DNA of 64,000 bases from Aromatoleum toluolicum (lineage in GTDB: Bacteria; Pseudomonadota; Gammaproteobacteria; Burkholderiales; Rhodocyclaceae). Where the stretch lies: positions 34,777 through 98,776 of the forward strand of contig NZ_WTVS01000014.1 of the NCBI RefSeq assembly GCF_012911005.2, written 5' to 3'. A model generated the notes under the pieces. That model was not told where the DNA came from. It saw nothing but the letters and a program-made list of their open reading frames with translations, and searched no databases. Below are positions 41,100 through 51,442 of this stretch, piece after piece. Position 1 is the stretch's first letter; the number at the start of each line of letters is the position of its first letter. The position numbers and the translations under genes are program-made.

Positions 41100-42005
<906 letters not shown>

Positions 42006-42031
42006 GCCCCCCCGCGCATAGGAGAACCATT

Positions 42032-43477
42032 ATGAGTGCGGTACTGGACGACAAGACGCGCAACAAGGCGTTGATCAACGAGGTGCTCGAGGTCTACCCC
42101 GAGAAGGCGGCGAAGAAGCGCGCCAAGCACCTCAACGTGTATGAGGAAGGCAAGCCCGACTGCGGCGTCAAGTCCAACATCAAGTCCCTGCCGGGCGTGA
42201 TGACGATCCGCGGCTGTGCCTACGCCGGCTCGAAGGGCGTGGTGTGGGGCCCGATCAAGGACATGGTGCATGTCAGCCACGGCCCGGTCGGCTGCGGCCA
42301 GTACTCGTGGTCCACGCGCCGCAACTACTACAACGGCACGACCGGGGTGGATGCCTTCGGCGCGATGCAGATCACGTCCGACTTCCAGGAGAAGGACATC
42401 GTCTTCGGCGGCGACAAGAAGCTCGACAAGGTGGTTGACGAGATCACCCAGGTCTTCCCGCTTGCGAAGGGCATCTCGGTGCAGTCCGAGTGCCCGATCG
42501 GCCTGATCGGCGACGACATCGAGGCCGTGTCGAAGAAGAAGTCCAAGGAAGTGAACCTGCCGATGGTGCCGGTGCGTTGTGAAGGCTTCCGCGGCGTGTC
42601 GCAGTCGCTCGGCCACCACATCGCCAACGACGCGATCCGCGACTGGGTGTTCGACAAGGCGGACTACGAGAAGCCGTTCGAATCGACGCCCTACGACGTC
42701 GTGCTGATGGCCGACTACAACATCGGCGGCGACGCGTGGAGCTCGCGCATCCTGCTCGAAGAGATGGGCCTGCGCGTGATCGGCCAGGGCACCGGCGACG
42801 CGACGCTCAAGGAAATCGAGATGATGCCGCGCGCGAAGCTGCTGCTGCTGCACTGCTACCGCTCGATGAACTACATCGCCCGCCACGTCGAGGAAAAGTA
42901 CGGCGTGCCCTGGTTCGAGTACAACCTCTTCGGGCCGACCAAGATCGCCGAATCACTGCGCGGCATCGCCGCGTTCTTCGACGACACGATCAAGGAGAAG
43001 GCCGAGCAGGTCATCGCCAAGTACACCGCGCTGTCGCAGGCGGTCATCGACAAGTACAAGCCGCGCCTCGCGGGCAAGAAGGTGATGCTGTATGTGGGCG
43101 GCCTGCGCCCGCGTCACGTCGTCGGCGCGTACGAGGACCTGGGCATGGAAGTGTGCGGCACCGGCTACGAGTTCGGCCACGGCGACGACTACCAGCGCAC
43201 GACCCACTACGTGAAGGACGGCACGCTGATCTACGACGACGTCACCAGCTTCGAGCTGGAGAAGTTCGCCGAGAAGATCCGCCCCGACCTGATGGCCTCC
43301 GGCGTCAAGGAAAAGTACATCTTCCAGAAGATGGGCATCCCCTTCCGCCAGATGCACTCGTGGGACTACTCCGGCCCGTATCACGGCTACGACGGCTTCG
43401 CCATCTTCGCCCGTGACATGGACATGGCGATCAACTCGCCGGTTTGGGGCATGACCAAGGCCCCCTGGAAGAAATAA
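42032..43477 (+). CDS. nifD: Nitrogenase MoFe protein alpha chain NifD
   Basis: 481 aa. P-cluster ligands Cys62, Cys88 and Cys154 and the FeMo-co ligand Cys275 ([10 protein letters not shown]) are at canonical positions, and the C-terminal cofactor histidine lies in [19 protein letters not shown]. This is the molybdenum type. 26 bp after nifH with AGGAG before the ATG. Confidence 0.99.
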   Translation: MSAVLDDKTRNKALINEVLEVYPEKAAKKRAKHLNVYEEGKPDCGVKSNIKSLPGVMTIRGCAYAGSKGVVWGPIKDMVHVSHGPVGCGQYSWSTRRNYYNGTTGVDAFGAMQITSDFQEKDIVFGGDKKLDKVVDEITQVFPLAKGISVQSECPIGLIGDDIEAVSKKKSKEVNLPMVPVRCEGFRGVSQSLGHHIANDAIRDWVFDKADYEKPFESTPYDVVLMADYNIGGDAWSSRILLEEMGLRVIGQGTGDATLKEIEMMPRAKLLLLHCYRSMNYIARHVEEKYGVPWFEYNLFGPTKIAESLRGIAAFFDDTIKEKAEQVIAKYTALSQAVIDKYKPRLAGKKVMLYVGGLRPRHVVGAYEDLGMEVCGTGYEFGHGDDYQRTTHYVKDGTLIYDDVTSFELEKFAEKIRPDLMASGVKEKYIFQKMGIPFRQMHSWDYSGPYHGYDGFAIFARDMDMAINSPVWGMTKAPWKK

Positions 43478-43488
43478 GGAGCACGACC

Positions 43489-45018
43489 ATGCCTCAATCA
43501 GCTGAAAAGGTCCTCGACCACGCCGGTCTGTTCAAGGAGCCGGAATACCAGGAGATCTTCGAGCGCAAGAAGGGCTTCGAAGGCGGCTGCGGCGCGGCCA
43601 AGGTCCAGGAGATCGCCGACTGGACCAAGACGATGGAGTACCGCGAGATCAACTTCAAGCGCGAAGCCCTCGTCATCAACCCGGCCAAGGCCTGCCAGCC
43701 GCTCGGCGCCGTGCTGTGCGCCTCCGGCTTCGAAGGCACGCTCCCCTACGTGCATGGCTCGCAGGGTTGCGTCGCCTACTTCCGCTCGCACTTCAACCGC
43801 CACTTCAAGGAACCGTGCTCGGCGGTGTCCGACTCGATGACCGAGGACGCGGCGGTGTTCGGCGGCCTCAACAACATGGTCGACGGGCTGGCGAATGCGC
43901 ACGCGCTGTACAAGCCGAAGATGATCGCCGTGTCGACCACCTGCATGGCCGAAGTCATCGGCGACGACCTCGACGGCTTCATCAAGATCGCCAAGCAGAA
44001 GGGCTCGATCCCCGAGGACTTCCGCGTGCCGTTCGCGCACACGCCCTCCTTCGTCGGCAGCCACGTCACCGGCTACGACAACATGCTCAAGGGCTTCCTC
44101 ACGAGCTTCTGGGACGGCAAGACGCGCAGCGAGACGGCCGCACCCGCGATCAACATCAACGGCGGCTTCGACGGCTACTGCGTCGCCAACAACCGCGAGC
44201 TCAAGCGGATGATGAAGGAGATGGGCGTCGAGGCGACGATCATCTCCGACCCATCCGAGGTCTTCGATACCCCGACCGACGGCGAATTCCGCATGTACGC
44301 GGGCGGCACGACGGCCGAGCAGATGGAAGCCGCGCTCAACGCCAAGGGCACGGTCTTCATGCAGGGCATCTCGGCGGCGAAATCGGCCGAGTACGTCGAG
44401 AAGGCCGGCCAGAAGGCGGTGTCGCTCAATTGCCCGGTCGGCGTCACCGGCACCGACGCCTTCCTGATGGCGGTGTCCGAGCTCACCGGCCAGCCGATCC
44501 CGGCTGCGCTGGAACTCGAGCGCGGCCGCCTCGTCGATGCGATCGCCGACTCGCAGGCCCACCTGCACGGCAAGCGCTTCGCGCTGTTCGGCGACCCCGA
44601 CATGCTGCTGGGCCTCACCGCCTTCCTGCTGGAACTGGGCGCCGAGCCGGTGCATATCCTCTGCACCAACGCGACCAAGGAATGGACCGAGAAGATCAAC
44701 GCGCTGCTCGCCGCCAGCCCCTTCGGCAAGGAGGCCAAGGCCTGGCCGGGCAAGGACCTGTGGCACCTGCGCTCGCTGCTCGCGACCGAGCCGGTCGATT
44801 TCCTGATCGGAAGCTCGCACGGCAAGTACCTCGAGCGCGACATCGGCACGCCGCTGATCCGCATCGGCTTCCCGATCTTCGACCGCCACCACCACCACCG
44901 CTTCCCGATCTGGGGCTACCAAGGCGGCCTGAACGTTCTCGTGAAGATCCTCGACAAGATCTTCGACACGCTGGACGCGAAGACCTCCGACTCGGCCAGC
45001 TTCGATCTGGTGCGCTGA
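43489..45018 (+). CDS. nifK: Nitrogenase MoFe protein beta chain NifK
   Basis: 509 aa. P-cluster cysteines Cys69, Cys94 and Cys152 ([30 protein letters not shown]). The ATG at 43489 has AAGGAG upstream; a longer frame into nifD is not family-like. 11 bp after nifD. Confidence 0.99.
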   Translation: MPQSAEKVLDHAGLFKEPEYQEIFERKKGFEGGCGAAKVQEIADWTKTMEYREINFKREALVINPAKACQPLGAVLCASGFEGTLPYVHGSQGCVAYFRSHFNRHFKEPCSAVSDSMTEDAAVFGGLNNMVDGLANAHALYKPKMIAVSTTCMAEVIGDDLDGFIKIAKQKGSIPEDFRVPFAHTPSFVGSHVTGYDNMLKGFLTSFWDGKTRSETAAPAININGGFDGYCVANNRELKRMMKEMGVEATIISDPSEVFDTPTDGEFRMYAGGTTAEQMEAALNAKGTVFMQGISAAKSAEYVEKAGQKAVSLNCPVGVTGTDAFLMAVSELTGQPIPAALELERGRLVDAIADSQAHLHGKRFALFGDPDMLLGLTAFLLELGAEPVHILCTNATKEWTEKINALLAASPFGKEAKAWPGKDLWHLRSLLATEPVDFLIGSSHGKYLERDIGTPLIRIGFPIFDRHHHHRFPIWGYQGGLNVLVKILDKIFDTLDAKTSDSASFDLVR

Positions 45019-45029
45019 GGAGATCCGGC

Positions 45030-45377
45030 ATGCCCACCGTTACCTTCAGTTCGCCGAAGATGCGCCGCGACCTCACCGTCTATGCCCCTGCGGGCGACCG
45101 CAAGAGCATCCTCGGCGTCGCCCGGGAGCACGGCGTCGCGATCGACTGCGAGTGTCAGAAAGGCGAATGCGGCTCCTGCACGGTCGAGGTGATCCACATC
45201 GGCAACAAGCCGCCGATGGCGGTGCACCTCACCGAGAAGGAAAAGCTCACGCTGCTGACGTCCGGCAAGCTCGCACGGCAGGAGTTCGAGGAACTGGAAC
45301 TGCTGGACCTCGCGCCGCGCTACCGGCTCGCGTGCCAGTACCTGCTGCTGGATGAGGATATTGTTGTGAAGTTCTGA
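45030..45377 (+). CDS. FeSII (Shethna II)-like [2Fe-2S] ferredoxin
   Basis: 115 aa. Plant-type cluster cysteines Cys40, Cys42?, Cys47 and Cys50 in the run CECQKGECGSC, plus the distal cysteine in YRLACQ. The opening TVTFSSPKM, the ILGVAREHGV helix and the ending LLLDEDIVVKF resemble Azotobacter FeSII, which locks NifH and NifDK in an oxygen-protected complex. It sits 11 bp after nifK, inside the nifHDK operon, which favours protection or electron transfer tied to nitrogenase. A generic electron-donor ferredoxin is the alternative. Confidence 0.85.
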   Translation: MPTVTFSSPKMRRDLTVYAPAGDRKSILGVAREHGVAIDCECQKGECGSCTVEVIHIGNKPPMAVHLTEKEKLTLLTSGKLARQEFEELELLDLAPRYRLACQYLLLDEDIVVKF

Positions 45378-45431
45378 GCGGATGGACTCTGCTCACGGCA
45401 TCCGGCGATCTCTCCGCGTCGGATGTTGCTC

Positions 45432-45457
45432 GGCCCGCCCCCAAGGCGGGCCTTTTT
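45432..45457 (+). terminator. Intrinsic terminator of nifHDK-ferredoxin operon
   Basis: GGCCCGCC-CCCAA-GGCGGGCC hairpin followed by TTTTT, 55 bp after the ferredoxin stop. Confidence 0.88.
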
Positions 45458-45502
45458 CCTTTGGGGGCGATTCAGGCTTGGAACTCGCCGAAAAATGCTC
45501 CG

Positions 45503-45918
45503 TCAATTTCGTAGGTGGTTACAGGTTTCAGACCAAGCATCGAGATGCTCAAGCATGTCCACAAGCTTCTCGCCATCGATCAGTTCGATCGGGGGAACTC
45601 CATCTCGTGATGCTTCACGACGGGCCTCAGCCGTAAACGTACCTGTGGTGATGATGATGCCTTTGTCCGCGCGGCCTGCCATCGCGCCCCGAAAATCACG
45701 AACACCCAAGCGACTTGGTTTCGGTACCTCAACTCCCCGGTAGGAAGGAGCTCATTTTGAATTTCGTCGGGAAGCACAAGGTCGGAGGCAATGCGTTCGA
45801 CAACCTCGTCAGGTGAGCCTGAACCGCCCAGCCCTCGCAGGGCATCCAACAATGGCCCGAAATACCTTACAAACTGCGAGCCTTCTTCTTTGCCCTTGCG
45901 CGCAATATGCGTATCAAA
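45503..45918 (-). pseudogene. Remnant of an Mrr-type restriction endonuclease
   Basis: Two frames each match a piece of Mrr. The upstream piece encodes the N-terminal winged-helix region (QFVRYFGPLLDALRGLGG, SPDEVVERIASDL, YRNQVAWV). Directly after AWV the adjoining frame continues with the Mrr C-terminus (VRDFRGAMAGRADKGIIITT). The central catalytic part is gone and the junction is out of frame; no good ATG is seen upstream. It therefore looks like an internal deletion product of a methylation-dependent type IV endonuclease, now non-functional. Confidence 0.85.
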
Positions 45919-46014
45919 TATTTGACTTTAATATATAGAACAAATGTGACCCATCCCCACGTGAATCTATTGGGGTCAGGTCTCGGCTCTTGCCTCAGTA
46001 ACCGAGTAACCGCC

Positions 46015-46449
46015 CTACTCGCGTCGGTTCAGCCAGTTTTCCACGGTCAGTCCCGGCACCCGGCGGAACTCCTTCAGATTGGCGGTGACGACGGTAAGGC
46101 CCAGCGCGCGTGCATGCGCCGCTATCAGCAGATCATTCGGGCCGATCGGCATGCCGGCGCTTTCCAGCAGGGCGCGGATCTCTGCATAATGTTCGTCAGC
46201 GGGAGATTCCAGCGGGAGCACCGTCAGCGCGGAAAGAATGACGTCAAGCTGCCGACGCAGCCGGGGCGAGCCGCTCTTCGCCGCACCGAACCGGAGCTCG
46301 CTCGCGACCACGATGCTCGTACAGACGGCCTCTTCGCCCACTTCGGCAATCCGGGCCGCGACCTCTCCCTGGGGATTGCGCACAAGGTCGGAGACGACAT
46401 TGGTATCAAGCAGGTAACGCGGCACGCCGGGTTGCACCGCCCTCCTCAT
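46015..46449 (-). CDS. vapC: VapC-type PIN-domain toxin
   Basis: 144-aa PIN ribonuclease (FitB-like). Acidic metal-site residues are in YLLDTNVVSDL, ASELRFGA and PNDLLIAAHA, with the VVTANLKEF motif. In this family it cleaves tRNA or rRNA when freed from the antitoxin. Its start overlaps vapB by 4 bp, the usual coupling. Confidence 0.9.
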   Translation of the reverse strand: MRRAVQPGVPRYLLDTNVVSDLVRNPQGEVAARIAEVGEEAVCTSIVVASELRFGAAKSGSPRLRRQLDVILSALTVLPLESPADEHYAEIRALLESAGMPIGPNDLLIAAHARALGLTVVTANLKEFRRVPGLTVENWLNRRE

Positions 46450-46685
46450 AACGAAACGTCGTCGAGCGGCGGCAAGCCGGAATCGATGTCGGGGAATTCT
46501 TCTGCGATCGCCTCCAACCCGGCCAGCACGGCAAGCAGGCGCTTCCTGCGCACAGGCACGATGATCAGCTTGTCACCTTCGCGGTGGATGATCGCTTCGT
46601 CGGCATCGAGTTCGAATTCGCGGGGGATTCTGATGGCTTGATTTCTACCATTCCTGAAAACGCGCACGTGACGTTCGGCCTGCAT
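46446..46685 (-). CDS. vapB: VapB-type AbrB-fold antitoxin
   Basis: 79 aa. The N-terminal swapped-hairpin DNA-binding domain (HVRVFRNGRNQAIRIPREFE) is followed by a toxin-binding tail. The ATG at 46685 was chosen because the upstream palindrome (46706-46725) would otherwise lie inside the gene. It represses its own operon with VapC in studied relatives. Confidence 0.88.
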   Translation of the reverse strand: MQAERHVRVFRNGRNQAIRIPREFELDADEAIIHREGDKLIIVPVRRKRLLAVLAGLEAIAEEFPDIDSGLPPLDDVSL

Positions 46686-46705
46686 GGGTGTCGCCTTTAA
46701 ATTTA

Positions 46706-46725
46706 GCCTATGCTGGAGCATAGGC
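46706..46725. promoter_or_regulatory. Probable VapB operator palindrome
   Basis: GCCTATGCT-GG-AGCATAGGC is a perfect 9-bp inverted repeat 20 bp before vapB, the usual place for autorepression of AbrB-type antitoxins. Confidence 0.75.
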
Positions 46726-46771
46726 CGGTCTGACTGGTGCGTCAATTTTGCCGAACCCGGAGATGGACGCC

Positions 46772-47308
46772 ATGCACCAAACGATTCTGGACTTCTGGTT
46801 CGACGAGGTCTCACCCGCCCAATGGTGGAAGAAGGACGCGGCCTTCGACCGCATGGTCGCCGAGCGTTTCGGCGACATGTATGCCCAGGCCGCGCGCGGC
46901 GAGTTGTTCGAGTGGCGCGGGACGGCGGCCGGGCGGCTGGCGGAGGTGATCGTGCTGGATCAGTTTTCGCGCAACCTGTTCCGCGACTCGGCGGCGGCGT
47001 TCGCGTGCGACGGGATGGCGCTGGTGCTGGCGCAGGAGGCCATCGCGGCGGGCGCGGAGCAGGCGCTGCGGCCGGTCGAGCGCAGCTTCCTGTACATGCC
47101 CTTCATGCACAGCGAGTCGCTATGCATCCACGAGGTTGCGGTGCAGCTCTTCGAGCGCAACGGCATACCGGACAACCTGGATTTCGAGCTGCGGCACAAG
47201 GCGATCATCGAGCGCTTCGGGCGCTATCCGCATCGCAATGCCGCACTCGGAAGGGAATCGACACCGGAGGAGGTTGAATTCCTGAGGCAGCCGGGTTCGC
47301 GTTTTTGA
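46772..47308 (+). CDS. DUF924 family protein
   Basis: 178 aa. Family signatures ILDFWFDEVSPAQWW, VLDQFSRNLFRDS and ERSFLYMPFMHSE are clear; the fold is all-helical and TPR-like, function unknown. Starts at 46763 or 46748 are also open; 46772 has GGAG at suitable distance. It is divergent from vapBC. Confidence 0.85.
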   Translation: MHQTILDFWFDEVSPAQWWKKDAAFDRMVAERFGDMYAQAARGELFEWRGTAAGRLAEVIVLDQFSRNLFRDSAAAFACDGMALVLAQEAIAAGAEQALRPVERSFLYMPFMHSESLCIHEVAVQLFERNGIPDNLDFELRHKAIIERFGRYPHRNAALGRESTPEEVEFLRQPGSRF

Positions 47309-47439
47309 GGGCCGCTGGTCGGGCGGGATGGAATCCCGCCGGTTTCCGGCTGACCCGGGCGGAATTGCTTGCCCGGGCGCAGCATGTCGGGATTCGCTGC
47401 GCTGCTCCCGACCTACGAGGACGGGGCAGCTCCTCGCGG

Positions 47440-48447
47440 TCAGAGGATCATGCGGCCGACGTACCACGCGGCGCCGGCGATCAGGGCGCTGCACGGGATC
47501 GTGAGGATCCACGCCCAGACGATGCTGCCCGCCACCCCCCAGCGCACGGCCGAGACCTTGCGCGAGGAGCCGACGCCGACGATGGCGCCGGTGATGGTGT
47601 GGGTGGTCGACACCGGAATGCCCAGCGCGGTGGCGAGGAACAGCGTGATCGCGCCGCCGGTTTCGGCGCAGAAGCCGCCGACCGGTTTCAGCTTGGTGAT
47701 GCGCTGGCCCATGGTCTTGACGATGCGCCAGCCGCCGAACATGGTACCGAGGCCGATGGCGAGGTAGCAGGTGACGATGACCCAGGTCGGCACGGGGTCC
47801 GAACTCTGGCTGATGCCGGCGGCGATCAGGAGCATCCAGATGATGCCGATGGTCTTCTGCGCGTCATTGCCGCCGTGGCCGAGGCTGTAGAGCGAGGCCG
47901 AGACGAGCTGCAGACGGCGGAACCACTTGTCGACCTTGCGCTGGGGCGTTCGGAAAAATAACCATGAAACGCCCACCATAAGCAGCGAACCGAGCAGGAA
48001 GCCCAGCAGCGGCGACACGAGGATGAAGGCGACGGTCTTGATGAGGCCGGAGGCGAGCAGCGAGCCGAAACCGCCCTTGGCGACCGCGGCACCGACGAGG
48101 CCGCCGATCAGCGCGTGCGAGGAGCTGGACGGGATGCCGTAGTACCAGGTGATGGCGTTCCACGCGATCGCCCCGACCAGAGCGCCGAACACGACGATGT
48201 GGTCGACGACCGCGGGGTCGATGGTGCCCTTGCCGATCGTGCTCGCGACCTTCAACTGGAAGATGAAGATGGCGACGACGTTGAAGAAGGCCGCAAACGC
48301 GACCGCGTGCTGCGGCTTGAGCACGCCGGTCGAGACGACCGTCGCGATCGAGTTCGCCGCGTCGTGGAAGCCGTTCATGAAGTCGAACAGCAGGGCCAGC
48401 ACCACGAGCAACATCACCGTGGCGAGCCCGATCTCCAAAGTTGCCAT
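47440..48447 (-). CDS. pit: Low-affinity inorganic phosphate transporter Pit
   Basis: 335-aa PiT permease with the two family repeats: GFHDAANSIATVVSTG near residue 27 and GGNDAQKTIGIIWMLL in the second half, and about ten hydrophobic helices. It imports metal-phosphate with protons. 23 bp after the DUF47 gene; such pairs are common. Confidence 0.95.
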   Translation of the reverse strand: MATLEIGLATVMLLVVLALLFDFMNGFHDAANSIATVVSTGVLKPQHAVAFAAFFNVVAIFIFQLKVASTIGKGTIDPAVVDHIVVFGALVGAIAWNAITWYYGIPSSSSHALIGGLVGAAVAKGGFGSLLASGLIKTVAFILVSPLLGFLLGSLLMVGVSWLFFRTPQRKVDKWFRRLQLVSASLYSLGHGGNDAQKTIGIIWMLLIAAGISQSSDPVPTWVIVTCYLAIGLGTMFGGWRIVKTMGQRITKLKPVGGFCAETGGAITLFLATALGIPVSTTHTITGAIVGVGSSRKVSAVRWGVAGSIVWAWILTIPCSALIAGAAWYVGRMIL

Positions 48448-48470
48448 GTCGTTTTCCTGGAGATCGCGGG

Positions 48471-49109
48471 TCAGGAGTTTTCGAGCACGATGGCCTCGAG
48501 GATCTTGGCGACGTCCTTGCAGCGATCGGTGACCGACTCGAGCAGTTCGTACACACCTTTCATCTTCAGGACCACACGGACGTCGGGCTCTTCGCGGAAG
48601 AGGCCCGACAGCGCCTTGCGCAGGACGCGGTCGGCGTCGGATTCGAAGCCGTCGATCTCGTGGCAGATGCGCAGGATCTCGCGGCCGTTGTCCATGTTGG
48701 ACAGCAGCACGACCGCGGCGCGCACGCTCTCGGCGCAGGACATGGACAGCTCGGCGATGCGCTGGGCTTCCTCGGTGACCTCGACGATGTCGTACAGCGA
48801 GACGGTTTCGGCGACGTCCTGGATCGTGTCGAGCACGTCGTCCATGTGCGAGATGAGCTGGTGGATCTCGTCGCGGTCGAGCGGCGTGATGAACGTGGAG
48901 TGCATCAGCGCCATCACGTCGTGGTTCAGCTTGTCCGCGCGGGTCTCGATCTCGTCGATGTCGGCGGTTGCCTTGGCCGCTACCGATGCGTCCTTTCCGA
49001 CGGCCTGCATCAGCGTGACCAAGGCTTTCGCGCCGGCCACGATCTCGTCTGCGTGGGAGTTGAACAGGGTGAAGAACTGTCCCTCACGGGGCATGAAGCG
49101 GGAGAACAT
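48471..49109 (-). CDS. DUF47 (PhoU-like) partner of Pit
   Basis: 212-aa all-helical protein of the DUF47/PhoU-like group (GAKALVTLMQAVG, THNDHDV-like spacing replaced by NHDVMALMHSTFITPLDRDE, EIDGFESDADRVLR). It is thought to regulate or assist the neighbouring Pit transporter. Confidence 0.9.
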   Translation of the reverse strand: MFSRFMPREGQFFTLFNSHADEIVAGAKALVTLMQAVGKDASVAAKATADIDEIETRADKLNHDVMALMHSTFITPLDRDEIHQLISHMDDVLDTIQDVAETVSLYDIVEVTEEAQRIAELSMSCAESVRAAVVLLSNMDNGREILRICHEIDGFESDADRVLRKALSGLFREEPDVRVVLKMKGVYELLESVTDRCKDVAKILEAIVLENS

Positions 49110-49248
49110 GATTGTTTTTGCCTGCCGGCGGAGTGAGATTAGGGCGCGATTTTAGCAGCGGAAACAATCCTGTAATGTTCCGCGCGCAAATTCAGCCTGA
49201 AATCCCGCAATCCGGGGCCATGTGCCCACCGCGGACTGCCGCGACGGC

Positions 49249-49755
49249 CTACATGCGCAGGCCGAAGGCCTTGCCGATCGCCTCGACGGTTTCCGGGCTG
49301 TCCCATTCCTTCGCGCCGAACACCTTGTGTACGACCTTGCCGTCGGCATCGACCAGCACCGTGAGCGGGATGCGGTTGGCGCCGAGCATGTTCTCGAGCG
49401 CGAGCTTGTGGTCGATGAAGTGCGGGAAGCTGGTCTTCGCCTGGGTGAGGAAGGCCAGGGCGCGCTCGGGGTAGTCGTCGATGGAAATGCCGATGACGTT
49501 GAACTGCTTGCCGTAGCGCTTCGACAGGCGCTCGAGCGAGCCCATCTCGGCGAGACAGGGCGGACAGTAGCTCGCCCACACGTTGATGATCAGCGGCTTG
49601 CCGCGATAGTCGCCGAGCAGCTTGGAGCCGCCGGTGAGGCCCTGCATCGGCATCTGGCGCAGGGTGCCGCCTTCGGGCACTTCTCCGGGGGTGGCGAAGG
49701 CGGGAGCGGACAGCGCGGCGAAACACAGGGCGAGGGAAACAAGGGCTTTCTTCAT
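49249..49755 (-). CDS. TlpA/ResA-like periplasmic thioredoxin
   Basis: 168 aa. Sec signal (MKKALVSLALCFAALSAPAFA), then a thioredoxin fold with the redox motif WASYCPPCLAEM and the cis-proline region RIPLTVLVD. The family reduces apocytochrome c or copper-site thiols. The start at 49755 gives the signal peptide; the long upstream frame is antisense to nifE. Divergent from nifE. Confidence 0.9.
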   Translation of the reverse strand: MKKALVSLALCFAALSAPAFATPGEVPEGGTLRQMPMQGLTGGSKLLGDYRGKPLIINVWASYCPPCLAEMGSLERLSKRYGKQFNVIGISIDDYPERALAFLTQAKTSFPHFIDHKLALENMLGANRIPLTVLVDADGKVVHKVFGAKEWDSPETVEAIGKAFGLRM

Positions 49756-49866
49756 CTTGGCTGCGGGCGGAGGCACGGCGCGGTACGTCGGAAAAGCGTG
49801 AGCATAGCAGGAGGCGCCATGCCGCGCAGGGGCGTCAGGGGCGTGTAACGAGTTCGACAAATGCGT

Positions 49867-49882
49867 TGTCGCGAGTTCGACA
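49867..49882. promoter_or_regulatory. NifA upstream activator site for nifE
   Basis: TGT-CGCGAGTTCG-ACA, 59 bp upstream of the nifE -24 box. Confidence 0.75.
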
Positions 49883-49941
49883 GCAGCGGCGACGTATCCG
49901 TGTACGCTTCGCAAGCCGTTGATTTTTCTCACCGCGCCGTC

Positions 49942-49957
49942 TGGCATCGATCGTGCA
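49942..49957 (+). promoter_or_regulatory. Sigma-54 promoter of nifE
   Basis: TGGCATCGATCGTGCA with correct -24/-12 spacing, 53 bp before the ATG. Confidence 0.78.
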
Positions 49958-50010
49958 TCGGGTTCCCCGCCCCCCGACATCCGCGCCACGGGCGCACAGA
50001 GGAAACCGAC

Positions 50011-51411
50011 ATGAGCGCACTCAAACAGAGAATCGACAGCCTGCTGGTCGAACCCGGCTGCGCCACCAACCAGGCGAAGAGCGACAAGGCACGCAAGGAA
50101 GGCTGCAAGAAACCGCTGACGCCCGGCGCGGCGGCCGGCGGCTGTGCCTTCGACGGCGCGAAGATCGCGCTGCAGCCGGTGGTGGACGTCGCCCACCTGG
50201 TGCATGGGCCGATCGCGTGCGAAGGCAATTCGTGGGATTCGCGCCACGTGTATTCGTCCGGCCCGCAGACCTACCGCACGGGCTTCACCACCGACATGGC
50301 GGAGTTCGACGTGATCTACGGCGGCGAGAAGCGCCTGTACCGCGCGATCAAGGAGATCATCGACAAGGTGAATCCGCCGGCGATCTTCGTGTACCAGACC
50401 TGCCTGCCGGCGATGATCGGCGACGACGTCGAGGGGGTGTGCAAGGCGGCGAGCGCGAAGTTCGGCACGCCGGTGATCCCGGTGAACGCGCCCGGCTTCG
50501 CGGGCAGCAAGAACCTCGGCAACAAGCTGGGCGGCGAGGCGCTGCTCGACCACGTCGTCGGCACGCTGGAGCCGGAATACACGACGGACTGCGACATCAA
50601 CCTGATCGGCGAATACAACGTCGTCGGCGAGTTCTGGCAGGTGAAGCCGCTCTTCGACGCGCTGGGCATCCGCGTGCTGGCGACCTTCTGCGGCGACGCG
50701 CGCTACCGCGACATCGCCGGCTCGCACCGCGCCAAGGCGGCGATCATGCTGTGCTCGCAGGCGCTCATCAACATCGCACGCAAGATGGACGAGCGCTACG
50801 ACATCCCCTTCTTCGAAGGCAGCTTCTACGGCATCGCGGACATGTCGGACTGCCTGCGCCGCATCACGCGCCTGCTGGTCGAGCGCGGCGCACCGGCCGA
50901 CCTGCCGGAGCGGGCCGAGGCGTTGATCGCACGCGAGGAGGCGCGCGCGTGGGCGCGCCTGGAGAAGTACCGCGCGCGGCTCGCGGGCAAGCGGGTGCTG
51001 CTGTTCACGGGCGGAGTGAAGTCGTGGAGCGTGGTGTCGGCGCTGCAGGAGGTGGGCATGGAGATCGTCGGCACGTCGATGCGCAAGTCGACGCAGGGCG
51101 ACCGCGCGAAGGTGGTCGAGATCATGGGCACCGACGCGCACATGTTCGACGAACTGCCGCCGCGCGAGATGTACCGGATGCTGAAGGAGTCGCAGGCCGA
51201 CGTGATGCTCTCGGGCGGGCGCTCGCAGTTCGTCGCGCTGAAGGCGAAGACGCCGTGGGTCGAGATCAACCAGGAGCGCCATCACGCCTACGCGGGCTAC
51301 GACGGCGTGGCGAATCTCGTCGCCGAGATCGACAAGGCGCTCTACAACCCGATCTGGTCGCAGGTGCGGCAGCCGGCGCCGTGGGAGCTGGCCGAGGGCT
51401 GGGGGGAGTGA
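50011..51411 (+). CDS. nifE: FeMo-cofactor scaffold subunit NifE
   Basis: 466-aa paralogue of NifD; NifEN matures the NifB product into FeMo-co. Cluster cysteines are in GGCAFDGAKIALQPVVDVAH, GPIACEGNSWDSR and YQTCLPAMIGDD. Full length. The start MSALKQRIDSLL has AGAGGAAA upstream. Here it is a single-gene unit: the next gene on this strand, nifN, is 3.3 kb away behind an opposing kinase gene and has its own promoter. Confidence 0.96.
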   Translation: MSALKQRIDSLLVEPGCATNQAKSDKARKEGCKKPLTPGAAAGGCAFDGAKIALQPVVDVAHLVHGPIACEGNSWDSRHVYSSGPQTYRTGFTTDMAEFDVIYGGEKRLYRAIKEIIDKVNPPAIFVYQTCLPAMIGDDVEGVCKAASAKFGTPVIPVNAPGFAGSKNLGNKLGGEALLDHVVGTLEPEYTTDCDINLIGEYNVVGEFWQVKPLFDALGIRVLATFCGDARYRDIAGSHRAKAAIMLCSQALINIARKMDERYDIPFFEGSFYGIADMSDCLRRITRLLVERGAPADLPERAEALIAREEARAWARLEKYRARLAGKRVLLFTGGVKSWSVVSALQEVGMEIVGTSMRKSTQGDRAKVVEIMGTDAHMFDELPPREMYRMLKESQADVMLSGGRSQFVALKAKTPWVEINQERHHAYAGYDGVANLVAEIDKALYNPIWSQVRQPAPWELAEGWGE

Positions 51412-51442
51412 GCGAGCGCGGGCGGCTCGGTGGGCCGCGGCG

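Noticed and set aside
49855..49885. Repeated GAGTTCGACA around 49849-49882 as a mobile-element end
   Set aside because: Only two copies about 24 bp apart; one is part of the NifA site, and no transposase is near.
49249..51285. TlpA-like protein extended to 678 aa
   Set aside because: The upstream part is the reverse complement of nifE; the signal peptide marks the true start at 49755.
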